A DNA stretch of 64,000 bases, from the NCBI GenBank assembly GCA_036583965.1, contig JAZBQD010000014.1, positions 37,868,990 to 37,932,989 on the forward strand, read 5' to 3'. The translations under genes were made by a program, and so were the position numbers. This document shows, piece after piece, positions 1 through 11,344 of this stretch; position 1 is the stretch's first letter; every line of letters starts with the position of its first letter. The notes below the pieces were generated by a model. It saw only the letters and a list, made by a program, of their open reading frames with translations. It had not been told where the DNA came from and searched no databases. The stretch comes from Prunella strophiata (Eukaryota; Chordata; Aves; Passeriformes; Prunellidae).

Positions 1-98
1 TGCTGCTTCAGCTGCACTCAGCAAAACTTGTCTCTTGACCTGGAAACTTTCTGTTACTCCCAAAACTGACATGTCCCCAATGACACCCTCTTTCATAT
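1..98 (-). CDS. CCT2: CCT2 exon 15, cut by window edge
   Basis: Encodes residues 479-511 ([20 protein letters not shown] onward), ending in ...LLSAAEAA exactly at base 1. Acceptor TTCCAG. The remaining C-terminal codons (vertebrate proteins end about 24 residues later), stop and 3' UTR lie to the left of the window. Confidence 0.96.
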
Positions 99-3000
99 CT
101 GGAAGAAGAAATACATTAAGAGGTGGTTTTTTTGGTTTTGTTTTTTTCAACTCAGCATTTTTTAAGGAAATTAGAAAAATTTGAGAGCATAGTAACTTAC
201 CTGCTCAAATGAACTACACTGAAAGTTAGGGAAGTATTAAATAAAGTCTTCTACCTCAAGACTCCTGATTTAAAGCCTAATGCTGCAATTACATACAAAC
301 ACTTGATGGTAAGAACTTTAAACACTATGATGAGGAGACAAGATCCCAACAGGGCTCTCAGCACTATGTCCTTAGGTACATTAGCTTCAGGGTTCTTCTC
401 CACAACTCTGCGGTTGTCATTTGGTTGGGTTTTTTTGGGGGGTGGGGGGGAACAGGCAAAGGGAAGGATGTTTGGCTCTTCTGGGTTTTTAGCTGGTTGC
501 TGGTTTTAAAACAGTGTTTTTCTTTTTAAGCTTCCTATAACTAGACTCAGTGTAAGGGAAGCTGTTTTTAGAGGTGAAAACCATTCATTTAAGAAACAAA
601 GGTTTTCACTTCTAGTGTCAAAAGCCTGGTAGAACAGAAGAGGAATGTAGTGCTGTACACCAAGTTTTATGCAAAGCAAACAAATTAACATACTCAGTTC
701 TCCCTGCTGACCATACATGACAGACACACATGAACAACGTTAATGAGCCTAATGGACCTAGCCAAACAGCAATTCAAACACAGAAGTAAAACTGATCCCC
801 TTACCCAGTCCATAAGTAGTCTTCCCTTCACTATGAGCAGCTCTGAGCTGAGCAACCAAATCAGCACTGTCATAGCCAGCATTATCAGCTATTATTGTTG
901 GGATCTAAGGGGATAAACACAGGTTGTTTTTAATTAACATAGGAATTGACTGATTGTTATTAAACACAAAACATACTTTGATGTTACTAGTTTACAACTG
1001 AATTTCAAGAAGAGATGCTTCAGAAGCATAGCAGATGATCTATTACTGTGTTAAGTAAAAAACCCCAACTACCTTTCTAAGAATTTCAAGACCCTATTGT
1101 AAGAAAGTACCTAAGAGGACAGAAGCATGTTAGCAAATTTGTCAGCTCACTTTACATGGACAGAAGAAAAAAAGAATCTTGTCATTGTATCATTTCAGAC
1201 TACAACTGGAGAAATGTTTTCATTTAAAAAGCACAAGCCTGCAGGTAAGCATTAACTACCTGACCATTCTGTTCACTGTTTCTGTGACAGCAGTGCAAAC
1301 TTGCATGTGCTGATTGAAGAGGTAATGCCAAGTGTTACTATGCTCTTGAATTTAATTTTCTTGGGAGAAAGGTTTTCCCAAATTCAAATTGCAGAAAGTC
1401 AATTTTTTTCTCAAACTGACAGCCTGTTATCCACAATTCTATTAATGTTTCTTGTGACACTCTCATTTCCTACTAAGATGCCATCTCCAGTGCAAGACCA
1501 GGAACTTGTAGCTAGTACTGGAGTATGAACACACCCAAACAGCACTAGAGCATCAATGAAACAGAAGGGTTGCTCTCTTCTAAATCAGTTGTCAACTACA
1601 TAAGATGAGATTTTTATGGACTATTTCTGCAGCACTTTTAACTAGCAGGTAAGGTGAGCAAGAATCAATTAGAGGAGGGCTAGCATATGAACATTTACAA
1701 TTCTGTAATATGCAGAATTATTAAAACACCAGTACTTTTTTCCTAAGACAAAAAAACAACTTCCTCCTTTGTTTATCCAAGATGTGTTGCTCAACTTCAA
1801 TTTTTTACTTTGGACAACCAAAATTTTAAAGTGAAGCAAATATCTGATGTCACAAGTTAGTGAATGTCATGAAACTTTGTCTCTTAGTCCAGCAATATGA
1901 TTAAATAAACCCACCATTCGTAAAGCCTTAGCAAAGGACTCCATTGCAACAGACTCTTTGCCAGGTGTTCTGACAGCAAGTTCTGCAACAGCATTAGCCA
2001 TCAGCATCTCTGAACAACCTGTTCAATGAAGACAACAGATGTTACATATCTCACCTTCAGTAATACAAAATGTGTGACATGTACAAAGAATCTGATACTC
2101 ACCTCCACCATACACAGTTCTTGTGTCCTTCACAGTCTGGGCCAGGACACAGAGAGCATCATGCAGAGACCTCTCTGCTTCATCCAGAATCTGCTGTGTG
2201 GCTCCACGCAAAACTATGGTGCAAGCTTCACCTAGAAAGCACAAATGTCAAAGGATTAAAAAGAGAAACCTGGGACACAAAAATGGGCTATCACAAAGCA
2301 TTTACAATGGTTTTGCTGTCACTGCAGTCAAGTTCTGTATTACTTAATTTTGGGAACAAAAGAAAGCATGATGACATTTCAAAGATAGAATGAAACTATG
2401 TGCACAGTGCTCCTGCTTTGGTTCTACAACAGCTTATTTAATTTAACAGAAAATTAGTATTGGCTCAAAACTCCTTGAAAAATAAGAGCATTGGTATTTA
2501 TAGAACAAGCTCTTTAAGTATGACATTTTGCTACTTTTCTTGTCAATTGAATTTCCCAAAGCAGAAACCTTGGTTCCCATCCTTAAAAATTATTATATGT
2601 TCATTTACGTAACATGAAACATCCACAGTTTCAACCATGAAACTGTGCAGGACTTTTACTGAAAAGCAAGGCTTTAATAAAAAGTTACATTAATCATTAG
2701 AGAATTCCTATGCATCACTGGAAACTGAACAGCATTAGCTGTTAGAGGGTTAACACAAATGTTACAATACACCATTAGTGATAAAACACTTACCCATTGC
2801 TACTCCAGAGAAATGAATGAGTTTATCTTCTCCAATCATGACTTCTTCAATAAGCTTGCAGCTTCCTAGTTTTACTAGCTCAGGGTGATCAAAGGTTGAA
2901 GCAATTTCACCACCTACAAGTGTAAGATCATAAAGAAATCAGAGTTCACAATGAAAGCATCTTTTCAGGCAAGGTCTAACCAAGGGCAGGGGGGGTTGTG

Positions 3001-6000
3001 TGTGAAAAAACAGTCGTCATAATTGCCCCAAAATTAATTTAAATTAATAATACTGATAAGCCAAGACGTTCTCATGTCAGCATGTGGTACCAGAGACCTT
3101 TAACCAGTGCTGATAAATCCTTAAAACACCAATGTTTTGTTTCACATCACAAGGGCTAATATGCTTGTGAATTGTGTTCTGTTATTTTGGTAACAGAATA
3201 AACATTCATCTTTGCTAGCATTAAAATGTCAGTATGTATCAAGTTTTCACAGTATTTACTGATTAAGTATTTATAAAATACTAAATGAAGTCTCTTATGC
3301 TTTAAAACTTGAGCTTGTGACAGTATTCATTTTGCCTGCCTGATGATGGCTGAGAACCAGTGGCCACCATTCTCCTGCATCCCAAGTCTCATTCCATGCT
3401 GTAGCAGCAATGCTGTGCACAATCTGTAAACTGCTGTATCATAAACAAGCATTACAAAGACCAAAATGTCTCTGAACACGAACATCGTTATTGTTCTAGT
3501 TCTAATTCTCTCCTCTTCCTAGTAGAAAATTCTTCACATGTTTGCATTCCCAATGCAACCTCAATTATCCCACAGCAGCTTGCAGCACTGTGTAGTTGCA
3601 GCACCAAAGACAAACCAAGACCTGTAGCAGAGTTTGTGTATATTAAAAACCTGTCCTTTTTTCAGCTATACTATTCAAGCCAGTGTGGTCTGATAAGGCC
3701 CATTTGGTCTGCACAGAAAGTTTGCTTTTAATTTGTACCAGAATGTAAGCAATGTTCCTCTCAATCATGCATTTGCCTGTGTCAATGTGCCTACTGACAG
3801 TTACACACAATTGCTACTTCAGTTTTGCTAAGATAAGCAAGTCAGTGTCTTTTTCTTTCTCCTGCAAAGCAAATTCATCCTCCTGCTCACTTTCAAAACC
3901 AACCATGATGTCACAGTTAACTATCTCTGACTTCAGCAATGAGAATTATCTGTAGCATTCCAGAGGTTTCATTTTCAACAGTTACTATAATTACATTTAT
4001 GCTGACCACTACTCAAAATATCCAGGTTGCTCAGGTTATCTGAGGTCCACCTCAAGTCAACAACTCAGGTCCACACTTTTAACAAAGCATGACTCTTTAG
4101 TCTTCTCTATCATTACAGTCAAACAACAGCCATTTATAACCAAGTGTTATTATCACAGAATCAAGAACTGTTAGTATTAACTTGTGGAGTTATTCCTTCT
4201 GTTGCTAAGTTTCATCTTTTCCTTAGAAAACAAACATATCAAAATCTTATCAAGCAGGAACTTAACTGAAAATATTTTTAAAATATGAAAGAAAATTACT
4301 AACTGGCACTAACTTGCTAAATTATATCCCATGTTTTGCATCATGATCCTTTATTCAGAGATGCTGAAGAAGTATGACTAAGTAAGTTTAATGTTTACTA
4401 ATGATCAAACAAATAATGTGCCCCTCCAAGTTTCATACAACAACTCTACACACCTGTGACAAGAGCCAGACGTTCTACACCTGCAAAGTCTGCATGTTCA
4501 ATAGCCATGACACCAGCAGCTCCAAAGAGGTGTTCAGGGTAGTTGTAGATCAGCTGTCTAAAATTAAAACACATCTCACCATCACACACAAAACAAACCT
4601 TTAAAAATAACACAGTAACAAAAGACACCAGATTCTCAGTAGCATGGACACAGGACAGGTTTCTGAAAGCTACTAAAGCAGTCAATGGATCAGGCATCTG
4701 CCACACATGGAATGTTACACAACACAGAAGCAAACGTAGTGACAGAAAACATACAAAGCTAAGGAAAAAAAATCAAACTATGATGGTTTTTTGAAATACC
4801 CTTTCTCTGAAGAAATACTATCACACTAAGCACAGTCAGCCATATGCTTTAAGGTTTAAGTCCTTTGATCCTAAGTGCCTGCTGAGCACTTAACTGCCTA
4901 TTCTAGCAGAGTGAACTAGAACAACATGGAAAGTAACGTAACTCTCCCTTTTCCCCAAGAAATATGTACCTGTTAATAAAGCAATTTATTCCATGTTTAA
5001 GAATACGATCCACTTTCTCCTTCATTTTTTCTTTTTCTGCCTGTTCTATTTCTGCCACTTTTGCTGTGGAGTCCACTCTAACACGAGAGCCAAAAATCTA
5101 AATCAAAGAGAAAAGACTTCAGTCTCAAAATTCCAATTACAAAAACACAGTTTCTCAGCAGTAGTTCTGTCACGTACCTTAATCTTGTCTGTATCCATAC
5201 CAGTATTTGCAATAAGAATCTTTGCATTTTCGATTCTTTTTGGCTGATTTACACCAATCTTCTTGTCAAGTAAAAAGCCTGCAACAACAGAAAGGTCTTG
5301 TAAAACTTCGAATTAACAAAGGAGAGCAATTACTAGTTATTACAAAATCTCCCATCTTTAGTGTTCAATTTAGTAATAATGTAACAGTGTTTCCTATAAT
5401 AAATTTACATAGATGTGTAACCTTTAGCAGCTTTATTTCTCAAGTGCATGCACAGTCAACACTCAAAGACTTACCTTCATCTAAGTAGGAATCAGCCAAA
5501 CTTCCACCAAGTTTCTTAATGACATGGATAGCCTCCAAATTACCAGAACCTTTCAACCTAAGAACAGCTTCTACAGCTAGCTTGACAAAGTGATCCTTAT
5601 GGTGAGTAAGTAATTTTGATGAAAGAGTTGTTCCCGCAATGTTCATCAAGTCTTCACGGAACTTCACTTCATCATTACTAAAACAAAGACAGCTCAGTTA
5701 AAGTGGAAAGTCTGAAAGCTTTACCTACCACTAGCTACCACGAGTCTCTGCCCACTTCTAGCCTGTATCTATATGTACCACATTTTCTTTTGAAGGAACG
5801 CTGCACAGAATCCCTCCACTGTCCCAGAACACAACTTTCTACTTGAAATACAAGTTTTGTTAGGAGAATTATTGCATTCAGCTTTAGAAAGTTTGTGCTC
5901 TCAAAGTGCTGGGCATAGGGAAATAGTTATATTTACAACATGAGTACAAAATCTGAAATAACAGCTCAGATCTTTGTTCCAGGTAGCAAATTACAGCTTG

Positions 6001-9000
6001 TATTTCATTTCTGGACAGAAGTAATTTTGAAGCTTCTTAAACTCATTTGAAAAAATACCCAGTATTTTTATCTCTACTGTTAAAGTTCAGGAACTCAGCC
6101 TTCACACTGCTTTAATAAAGAGTGAAGAATTTACCAATGGACTGCAATTTGCATTGATGTTTTGATCTTGAGCAGTTTTTTATGAAGAGTTACAGCAAAT
6201 GGACATTACTAACCCATGATCCACAGCTGCTTTCAAAAGTGCCTCTCTTGAAGCCTTTGTGGCTGCTCTCCAGCCTGCAATGATGGTCTGAGGATGAATC
6301 TTCCTCGCAATCAGTAATTCTGCCTCCTGTTTAAATGAAATCCATAACTATTTCCCCTCCAAAAAAGTACAGTTACACTAACTAGAAGACATGTTAATTT
6401 ATGGATGCAACTTAAGAGTGTAGTTGAAAAAAGCTATCTTAATTTTTCTGTGGAACTTGGCAAGCTGACAGATCATTCCTTAAGATGCTCTTGACCCCAG
6501 TTACTGGACCTGAGATGATGAGACTTTCTGACACAGCTCTACAAGGAAGAATTACTCATTTCTCAAATCTCTTTCACAGCAATTTCAGGTCTAGAGTTTG
6601 CGGTGTAAATTTTTCCGTAAGCATAAAATCCATACAGAGTTTGAAGGAACAGCATTAATTCAGGCCTCAAGCAAAGAACAGAATTTAGCACCTTTTTTTT
6701 TATAATGGAAACGGATTTCAGAGGACTGAGCCTCACAACTAAGCAGTGCTGCATGCTGCTCAGTGCAACAGCCAGGAAGTGAGCTCTAAGAGTCAACTTA
6801 AAATACTTGAGAGTTTATAAAAAATAATATAAGGAATAATAGTCTAAAATAATACCCAAAAAATGATGATGCAATACCTAAGGGTAGTTTTTTGCCCCCA
6901 TCAATTTCACCAGCATCAGAGCAAGCTATTCCTTTCTATGCTTTGGGAGCCCTTTCACAAACATAGGGTAACACACCTCCTACTGGTGGCACCACAGAAG
7001 TACATTGACAAACGTCTGAAAAAACAGAATACATCACCCTCAGCAATTCAGCTGCCAACACTGTGACAGATGTAGTTCCATCGCCAACTTCATCATCTTG
7101 AACCTTTGACATATCTGAAGAAGGCAAACACAGTATTAATGTTATTTTTCTCATGCATTAATTTGGACAAGAAAAACATATCTTATTCTTTGTGTAAAGA
7201 GGGAACTCTAAAAAAAAACCCAGAAAAACAAGAGGTGCAAGTGAAATTCAGCATCCTTTAAAATCCTGCTCTTCATTTGCAACCTAGACACCAGTTTCAG
7301 CCTGGTGATGGTCAAGATGCTCCCCTCTGCTCCCCATCCTAACAATGGTTATCAAAAGGACAGCTGGATAGAAGCTCTAAGGTATAACACAGGATCAGAG
7401 ACTATAATAACCAGGTCTGCTGCATGAACTGCTGATAAACTGGGACACAGCAAACACAAAATCATTAGGAAACCTGACACCCAATAGATCAGGCTCCTGC
7501 TTGTCACCAGTAGTGGACCACTGGCACAGTAAAACAGTCTCTCACAACAGTAAACTCTGTACAGAAGTACAGTGCTCACTGAGTGACAGAGATTTAAATC
7601 TGGGAGAAACAGAGAGAACTTTCTGTTGCTGCACAGATTTCTGCTCCGAATTTTCCCACTGCAAAACAAAGGGTATACAGCTGTCTTTTGTTCCTTCTGA
7701 CTCCTGGGACAAAGCAGGGTTAAGGGAAAGGAAGATAAAAAAAGAGTTTTGAAGAGCAGCACACACCACAATTTTACTTTTGCAGAATACCACAACTCTT
7801 GCAGTACCCTGCCCTTCTTACTTCAGGATTTCTACTCCCCCTCCCTTCAATTTTTCACAGTATTTCAAGAACACTTTTCTAAGTACAAATAAAAACTCCA
7901 CAACAGAGTTACAAATTAAGAAAATATCAAGCCTTTAAGAACTCACCAACCAAGACCTTGGCAGCTGGATTGTCAACTCCAATAGCTTTCAGGATGGTTG
8001 CACCATCGTTGGTAACTGTGACAGAGCTGTCTCTCCCGGTACTTAAAAGAATCTTGTCCTACAAGATGCAAGATTTAGCATGCTGCTGGAAAAGGCACTG
8101 TGACTATTAAAGCTAAATTAATAGGTATGACTACTGAGAGCCTGCAGTTGTCTTACCATGCCTTTAGGCCCCAGAGTGCTCTTGACTAGGTCACCAATGG
8201 CAATGGCACCAACAAAGGATGACTGAAAAGAAAATAAATACACCTCAGGGAACAATTTATTTCCACTCTAGTACAAGAATCACACACACATAGCTTTTGA
8301 TATTTTAACCAACCCTTCCACCTCTTTTAATGGAGGCTTAACTGAACTTAAGGCAAGTTTCTTAACTGCTAAATTTTGGTAACCAGATTAAATATACTTA
8401 AATCTCCCAGAAAACACAAGTCTGTCTCAAAGCCAGAAGAAATGCCATCCAATAAACACCAATCTTCTAGCTCCAGTAGAGGTATTCTGGTTTTGACAAT
8501 GAAGAGCTTCTCTAATTCTTAGTATAAACACTCTTCCTCCCTTCTGTTCACAGCCAAGCAACAAGAAAAGCCAGTTAGAGACAGAAGTCCCATATCATGA
8601 TATAGTCAGAGTATCTTTGGTAGCAGAAAAGACAAAGTTTAATTACCTCAAGTACTACCAGTTTCTTAAACAATTAAACTTACCAACCGAGCTGTTTCTG
8701 CCTTTTCTTCATCTGCACCTGCCTTGAAAATGTTCACAGGAGCAAGGGAAATGGATGCCTAAAACACAGTTAATGTAAGAATATTGTTCTAGCTTCAATA
8801 AAACTATGTGCTTTTAAAAGCAAATTCTGACACTGACAACTTAAGCCATGTTTTTATTAATAAAATTATTTCCATACCCCATTCTGTTGTGATAACAGGT
8901 ATATTTAAGAGATAGTCAAGGTACATAAAATCTGTCCTGCAATCTCATATCCCTGTGAAGGGATTACAAGGCCGAGTGCAGCTGCTCGCAGCCTGCAGCC

Positions 9001-9566
9001 CCTGCCAGCACATCCTTTCATGGCTGTGCTGCTGCTGCTCTGCCCAACCAGCCGGCCCGTCCCTACAGCGCGAGGGCAGCCACAACCAGCAGATACAAAA
9101 GAAGTCTATTTACTGACCATACCGAGGCTTTAGCATTTTGATACCTGAGCTATATTCACCAAGATTTTGGGGAATTTTTTTTGGTGGGGTTTTTTTTTTT
9201 TTTTTTTTTTGTTTGTTGTTTGGTTTTATTTTTTTTTTTTATGCTTTCATATCAATGCAAAGTAATTATAGCGGTAATCAATACCCGCCTTTAAGGACCA
9301 ACATTTGCAGAGCAAACAAGGCCTTGCAAATGAAGAAGGATGAAATACCCGAACACAGGCACCAGGGCTCTCAGTCGCCCCGCCCCGGCTCCAGAACCTT
9401 CGGCCCCCCCCGCCGCCCGCAGCCCCCGGCACCGCGCGGGGAAACGCAGGGTGCGGCCTCCAGGCCTCGCCCGCCCGCCCAACCGCGTGGAGCGCAGCCC
9501 GCGCCCGGCCTCGCCGCACCCCGAACCGGCCCGGCCCGGGCCCAGCCGCCGCCCGCCGCTCACCAT
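1..9566 (-). CDS. CCT2: CCT2, T-complex protein 1 subunit beta (15 exons, 3' end outside window)
   Basis: CCT2 is one of eight paralogous subunits of the cytosolic chaperonin TRiC/CCT, which folds actin, tubulin and other proteins by ATP-driven closure of a double ring. The coding sequence is the join of the complement of 9564-9566, 8684-8758, 8157-8222, 7947-8058, 7038-7114, 6214-6326, 5475-5677, 5178-5278, 4970-5097, 4454-4557, 2794-2913, 2103-2231, 1915-2018, 805-904 and 1-98. Every junction is GT-AG and stays in frame, giving 511 codons; the vertebrate protein has about 535, so about 24 residues are missing at the left edge. Group II chaperonin motifs are intact: GPKGMDK (44-50), NDGATIL (65-71), GDGTTS (96-101), ERSLHDAL with the catalytic Asp near 392, GGGC (409-412) and ADNAGYD (451-457). 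No frameshift or internal stop is seen. The start is the ATG at the very end of exon 1, with A at -3 and, after splicing, G at +4. Promoter structure suggests a constitutive housekeeping gene. Confidence 0.98.
805..904 (-). CDS. CCT2: CCT2 exon 14
   Basis: Encodes residues 446-478 and one base of Asp479 ([20 protein letters not shown] onward), including the ADNAGYD nucleotide-contact motif. Acceptor CTTAG, donor GTAAGG, 100 nt. Confidence 0.97.
905..1914 (-). other. CCT2 introns within 99-9563
   Basis: The introns between the CCT2 exons are 99-804, 905-1914, 2019-2102, 2232-2793, 2914-4453, 4558-4969, 5098-5177, 5279-5474, 5678-6213, 6327-7037, 7115-7946, 8059-8156, 8223-8683 and 8759-9563 (entry drawn on the second). 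They are short and AT-rich. Apart from the T-rich tract in intron 1, I see no repeat, no nested gene and no convincing snoRNA box pattern in them. Their open frames of 60-150 codons resemble no family I know. Confidence 0.7.
1915..2018 (-). CDS. CCT2: CCT2 exon 13
   Basis: Encodes residues 411-445 ([20 protein letters not shown] onward), second equatorial segment. Acceptor AACAG, donor GTGGGT, 104 nt. Confidence 0.96.
2103..2231 (-). CDS. CCT2: CCT2 exon 12
   Basis: Encodes residues 368-410 and one base of Gly411. It holds the group II chaperonin signature [11 protein letters not shown] with the Asp (about residue 392) that activates water for ATP hydrolysis in this family. Acceptor TTCTAG, donor GTGAGT, 129 nt. 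Confidence 0.98.
2794..2913 (-). CDS. CCT2: CCT2 exon 11
   Basis: Encodes residues 328-367 and one base of Gly368 ([20 protein letters not shown] onward), back towards the intermediate domain. Acceptor TTGTAG, donor GTAAGT, 120 nt. Confidence 0.97.
4454..4557 (-). CDS. CCT2: CCT2 exon 10
   Basis: Encodes residues 293-327 and one base of Gly328 ([20 protein letters not shown] onward), apical domain. Acceptor TTTTAG, donor GTGTGT, 104 nt. Confidence 0.97.
4970..5097 (-). CDS. CCT2: CCT2 exon 9
   Basis: Encodes residues 251-292 and two bases of Arg293 in the apical domain, including the lysine-rich helix [18 protein letters not shown]. Acceptor TTTTAG region, donor GTACAT, 128 nt. Confidence 0.97.
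5178..5278 (-). CDS. CCT2: CCT2 exon 8
   Basis: Encodes residues 217-250 ([19 protein letters not shown] onward), the start of the apical, substrate-facing domain. Acceptor TTGCAG, donor GTACGT, 101 nt. Confidence 0.97.
5475..5677 (-). CDS. CCT2: CCT2 exon 7
   Basis: Encodes residues 149-216 and one base of Gly217, passing from the equatorial into the intermediate domain ([20 protein letters not shown]). Acceptor TTTTAG, donor GTAAGT, 203 nt, the largest CCT2 exon in the window. Confidence 0.97.
6214..6326 (-). CDS. CCT2: CCT2 exon 6
   Basis: Encodes residues 112-148 and two bases of Gly149 ([20 protein letters not shown] onward), the end of the first equatorial segment. Acceptor AAACAG, donor GTTAGT, 113 nt. 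Joining to exon 7 gives the codon GGT. Confidence 0.96.
7038..7114 (-). CDS. CCT2: CCT2 exon 5
   Basis: Encodes residues 86-111, including the chaperonin signature [20 protein letters not shown]. The donor after AGG is GTGATG, which lacks the usual G at +5 and is weak. An open frame runs on into the intron for about 100 nt, but homology breaks exactly at the GT. Confidence 0.96.
7947..8058 (-). CDS. CCT2: CCT2 exon 4
   Basis: Encodes residues 49-85 plus one base of codon 86. It carries the NDGATIL motif of the ATP site. Acceptor TTGTAG, donor GTGAGT, 112 nt. Confidence 0.97.
8157..8222 (-). CDS. CCT2: CCT2 exon 3
   Basis: Encodes residues 27-48, with the nucleotide-binding loop LGPKGM at its end. 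Acceptor TTTCAG, donor GTAAGA, 66 nt, phase 0 at both ends. Confidence 0.97.
8684..8758 (-). CDS. CCT2: CCT2 exon 2
   Basis: Encodes residues 2-26, the N-terminal tail ([19 protein letters not shown] onward). Acceptor TTTTAG, donor GTAAGT, phase 0 at both ends, 75 nt. Confidence 0.96.
9165..9240 (+). repeat. T-rich low-complexity tract in CCT2 intron 1
   Basis: Contains T-runs of more than 20 and 12 bases, broken by G-rich and GTTTG steps. On the transcribed strand it is an A-rich tract about 330 nt downstream of exon 1. Length is likely variable between individuals. Confidence 0.9.
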
Positions 9567-9760
9567 GGTGCCGGTGCCGCCGGGCCCCGCGTCCGCCGCT
9601 GGTTCCGCAGAGAGCAGCGCCGCTCAGCCCCACGAGCTCGCCCGGAACGGCGTCACTGCACCGCCGCTTCCGGCCGCGCGGCGCGCTGGGAGCCGCGGGC
9701 CCGCCCTGCCGGCCTGCAGCGCTGCGCCCCCGAACCGCGGCCGTGGCTGGGAGCCTGCTG
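9355..9760. promoter_or_regulatory. CCT2: CpG-island promoter of CCT2
   Basis: This roughly 400-bp block is very GC-rich and full of CpG, in sharp contrast to both flanks, and covers exon 1. Just upstream of the start codon (minus strand) lie a TGACG CRE half-site at 9651-9655 and an ETS/GABP-type CCGGAAG at 9667-9673. No TATA box is seen. This is the usual layout of a broadly expressed TATA-less gene. Long open frames on both strands here are a by-product of low stop-codon density. Confidence 0.85.
9564..9680 (-). CDS. CCT2: CCT2 exon 1 (5' UTR plus start codon only)
   Basis: The exon's last three bases (9564-9566) are the ATG, followed directly by the donor GTGAGC. All the rest is 5' UTR. 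The right edge (transcription start) is not visible; I placed it near the ETS and CRE-like sites of the CpG island. Exon 2 begins with the second codon, GCA. Confidence 0.85.
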
Positions 9761-9980
9761 GGGAGAAATGCCCAACGCCGCGCCGAGAGGCGCTGGAACA
9801 GGCTGCCCGGAGAAACCGTGCTGCCCCGTCCCTGGCAGTGTGCAGGGCCAGGCTGGATGGGACTCGGAGCATCCTGGTGCAGCGGAAGGTGGCCCTGCCC
9901 ATGGCCGGGGATTGGAGCTAGATGATTGTTAAAGTCCCTTCCAACCCAAAGCTGTTTTATTATTTGCGGTTCTGTGATAT
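9750..9980 (+). mobile_element. CR1 LINE fragment (3' end) next to the CCT2 promoter
   Basis: Matches the CR1 3' region in order: CTGGAACAGGCTGCCCGGAG, then the GGCCAGGCTGGATGGGACTC part, GGGGATTGGAGCTAGATGAT, CCTTCCAACCCAAAGC and the terminal TTCTGTGAT. It is 5'-truncated, as most CR1 copies are, and lies antisense to CCT2, directly against the distal edge of its CpG island. It keeps several CpGs and looks fairly young. Confidence 0.93.
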
Positions 9981-11344
9981 TCCTGGAGGTCAATTCTCAG
10001 ACAGGTCAAAAGCATTTTTAGTTACTGCTTGTGGCCTCCAGTGCGCCTGACAGCCCGTCAGTCCCCGAGGGCTGCTCTTGGGCTCCGCTTACAAGCAGTG
10101 AACAGGAGATGCCCAGCGCAATCCCACCCATTACACTGCGATTCAATACAGAAAAATTGATAACTGTTCCCCTGGCAGCTTTGCCAGTGTGAGACAACAC
10201 TTAAACCTTGTTTTGTCACTGCTTTTCTTCTACACAAAAAGCATGTTACCTGGTCATGTAAAAAGAAGAAAAAAAAAAAAAAAACCACCATCAACTTTTA
10301 TTATTTTGTATTACTCATCTTCAAAAATTAATTCCAGCTGGTATCCCTCTTCTTGCTGCTAGGTACTAAACTCTTGGGATACATAGAAGGTTGTTTGTTC
10401 TAGATTCAAACTGGCCAGAGACAGAAATCCATCCAAATGGAGACAGCAAAAAAGAACGTGACTAAAACTCTGCCAACTCTCACCTGTATTGCTAATTTTG
10501 TCAATACCTGGTTCTTGAGTACATTATGCTTTCTGTCCTGTTTTCTTCACAAAGTTAGATACGCTTCCCTCCACAACCTTGTTCTGAAAACTAGACTACT
10601 AATTTAATTTAAATATTTTTAGTTTTCATCATAATTATGCTGAAAACTACTTTAAGTTTTGGCTAGGGCAAATAATACAACTGAAACAACGTAAACAGCT
10701 TCTCTCAGAATCACAATATTCACAAAGATGTGCACTGAAGTAATAATTCATTTTAATTAATGTTTGTTGCTACTGTGGTGAGTTGGGAGAAAAAATATTT
10801 TAAAGTGCCTCAGACTTATTCAAGTTACGGCCTTTGAAAAACTACACAGAAAAACTACAGCAAATTAGTAAATTGGGTGTAAGGGGCTTTTGACCATTGC
10901 TGAGCTATGACTTAGTGTGTAGAGGCAGTGACACCAGAACAGGCAGAACAGAGAGCAGTGCTGGTTCTGGGCTCCCACCTCTCTCAGCTGTGCCATGCCC
11001 CCACCTCTCTTGTGCCAAGGGCACTTTTCAAGTTGCACTGTACATGAAGAAAAAAATGCCTCATTTAAAAAAAAAAAAAAAACCTCAATCTACATGCACG
11101 ACAAAGGTGTGACAGAAAACCAGCAGAAATGAAACAGAATTTTGGAGATGAGTTTTCAGGCTTCAGATCACCATGATCAAGTTTGGGGTTTTTTTACTAC
11201 TGAGTAATGAGTGGAATAGGGAGGCAGGGAGGAGGGCAGAGAGAGGTGCACGAAGCAATGATTTAAAGAAAAGCAAAAAAGATTATACAAACAAAACACA
11301 ATACAGTGACACTAACACTGCAAACTTACTGAAGTAACCCACAG
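9981..11344. other. Intergenic spacer between the FRS2 3' end and the CCT2 promoter
   Basis: About 1.4 kb of mostly AT-rich sequence with A-runs near 10269-10284 and 11068-11082. Open frames are short and resemble nothing known. No further gene is seen, so FRS2 and CCT2 are tandem neighbours with about 1.7 kb between poly(A) signal and promoter. Confidence 0.75.

Noticed and set aside
3330..3450. TGATGATGG...CTGAG pattern as an intronic C/D snoRNA
   Set aside because: It is on the strand opposite to CCT2, the box spacing is far too short and there is no terminal stem.
7352..7795. 147-codon minus-strand frame inside CCT2 intron 4
   Set aside because: It lies wholly between two homology-supported exons, has no splice-site logic of its own and resembles no protein I know. 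A second frame overlaps it.
9138..9993. Open frames of 193-264 codons on both strands over the CCT2 promoter
   Set aside because: They arise from low stop density in the CpG island, run through the T-tract and CR1, and overlap each other on opposite strands. CCT2 homology shows the true start at 9566.
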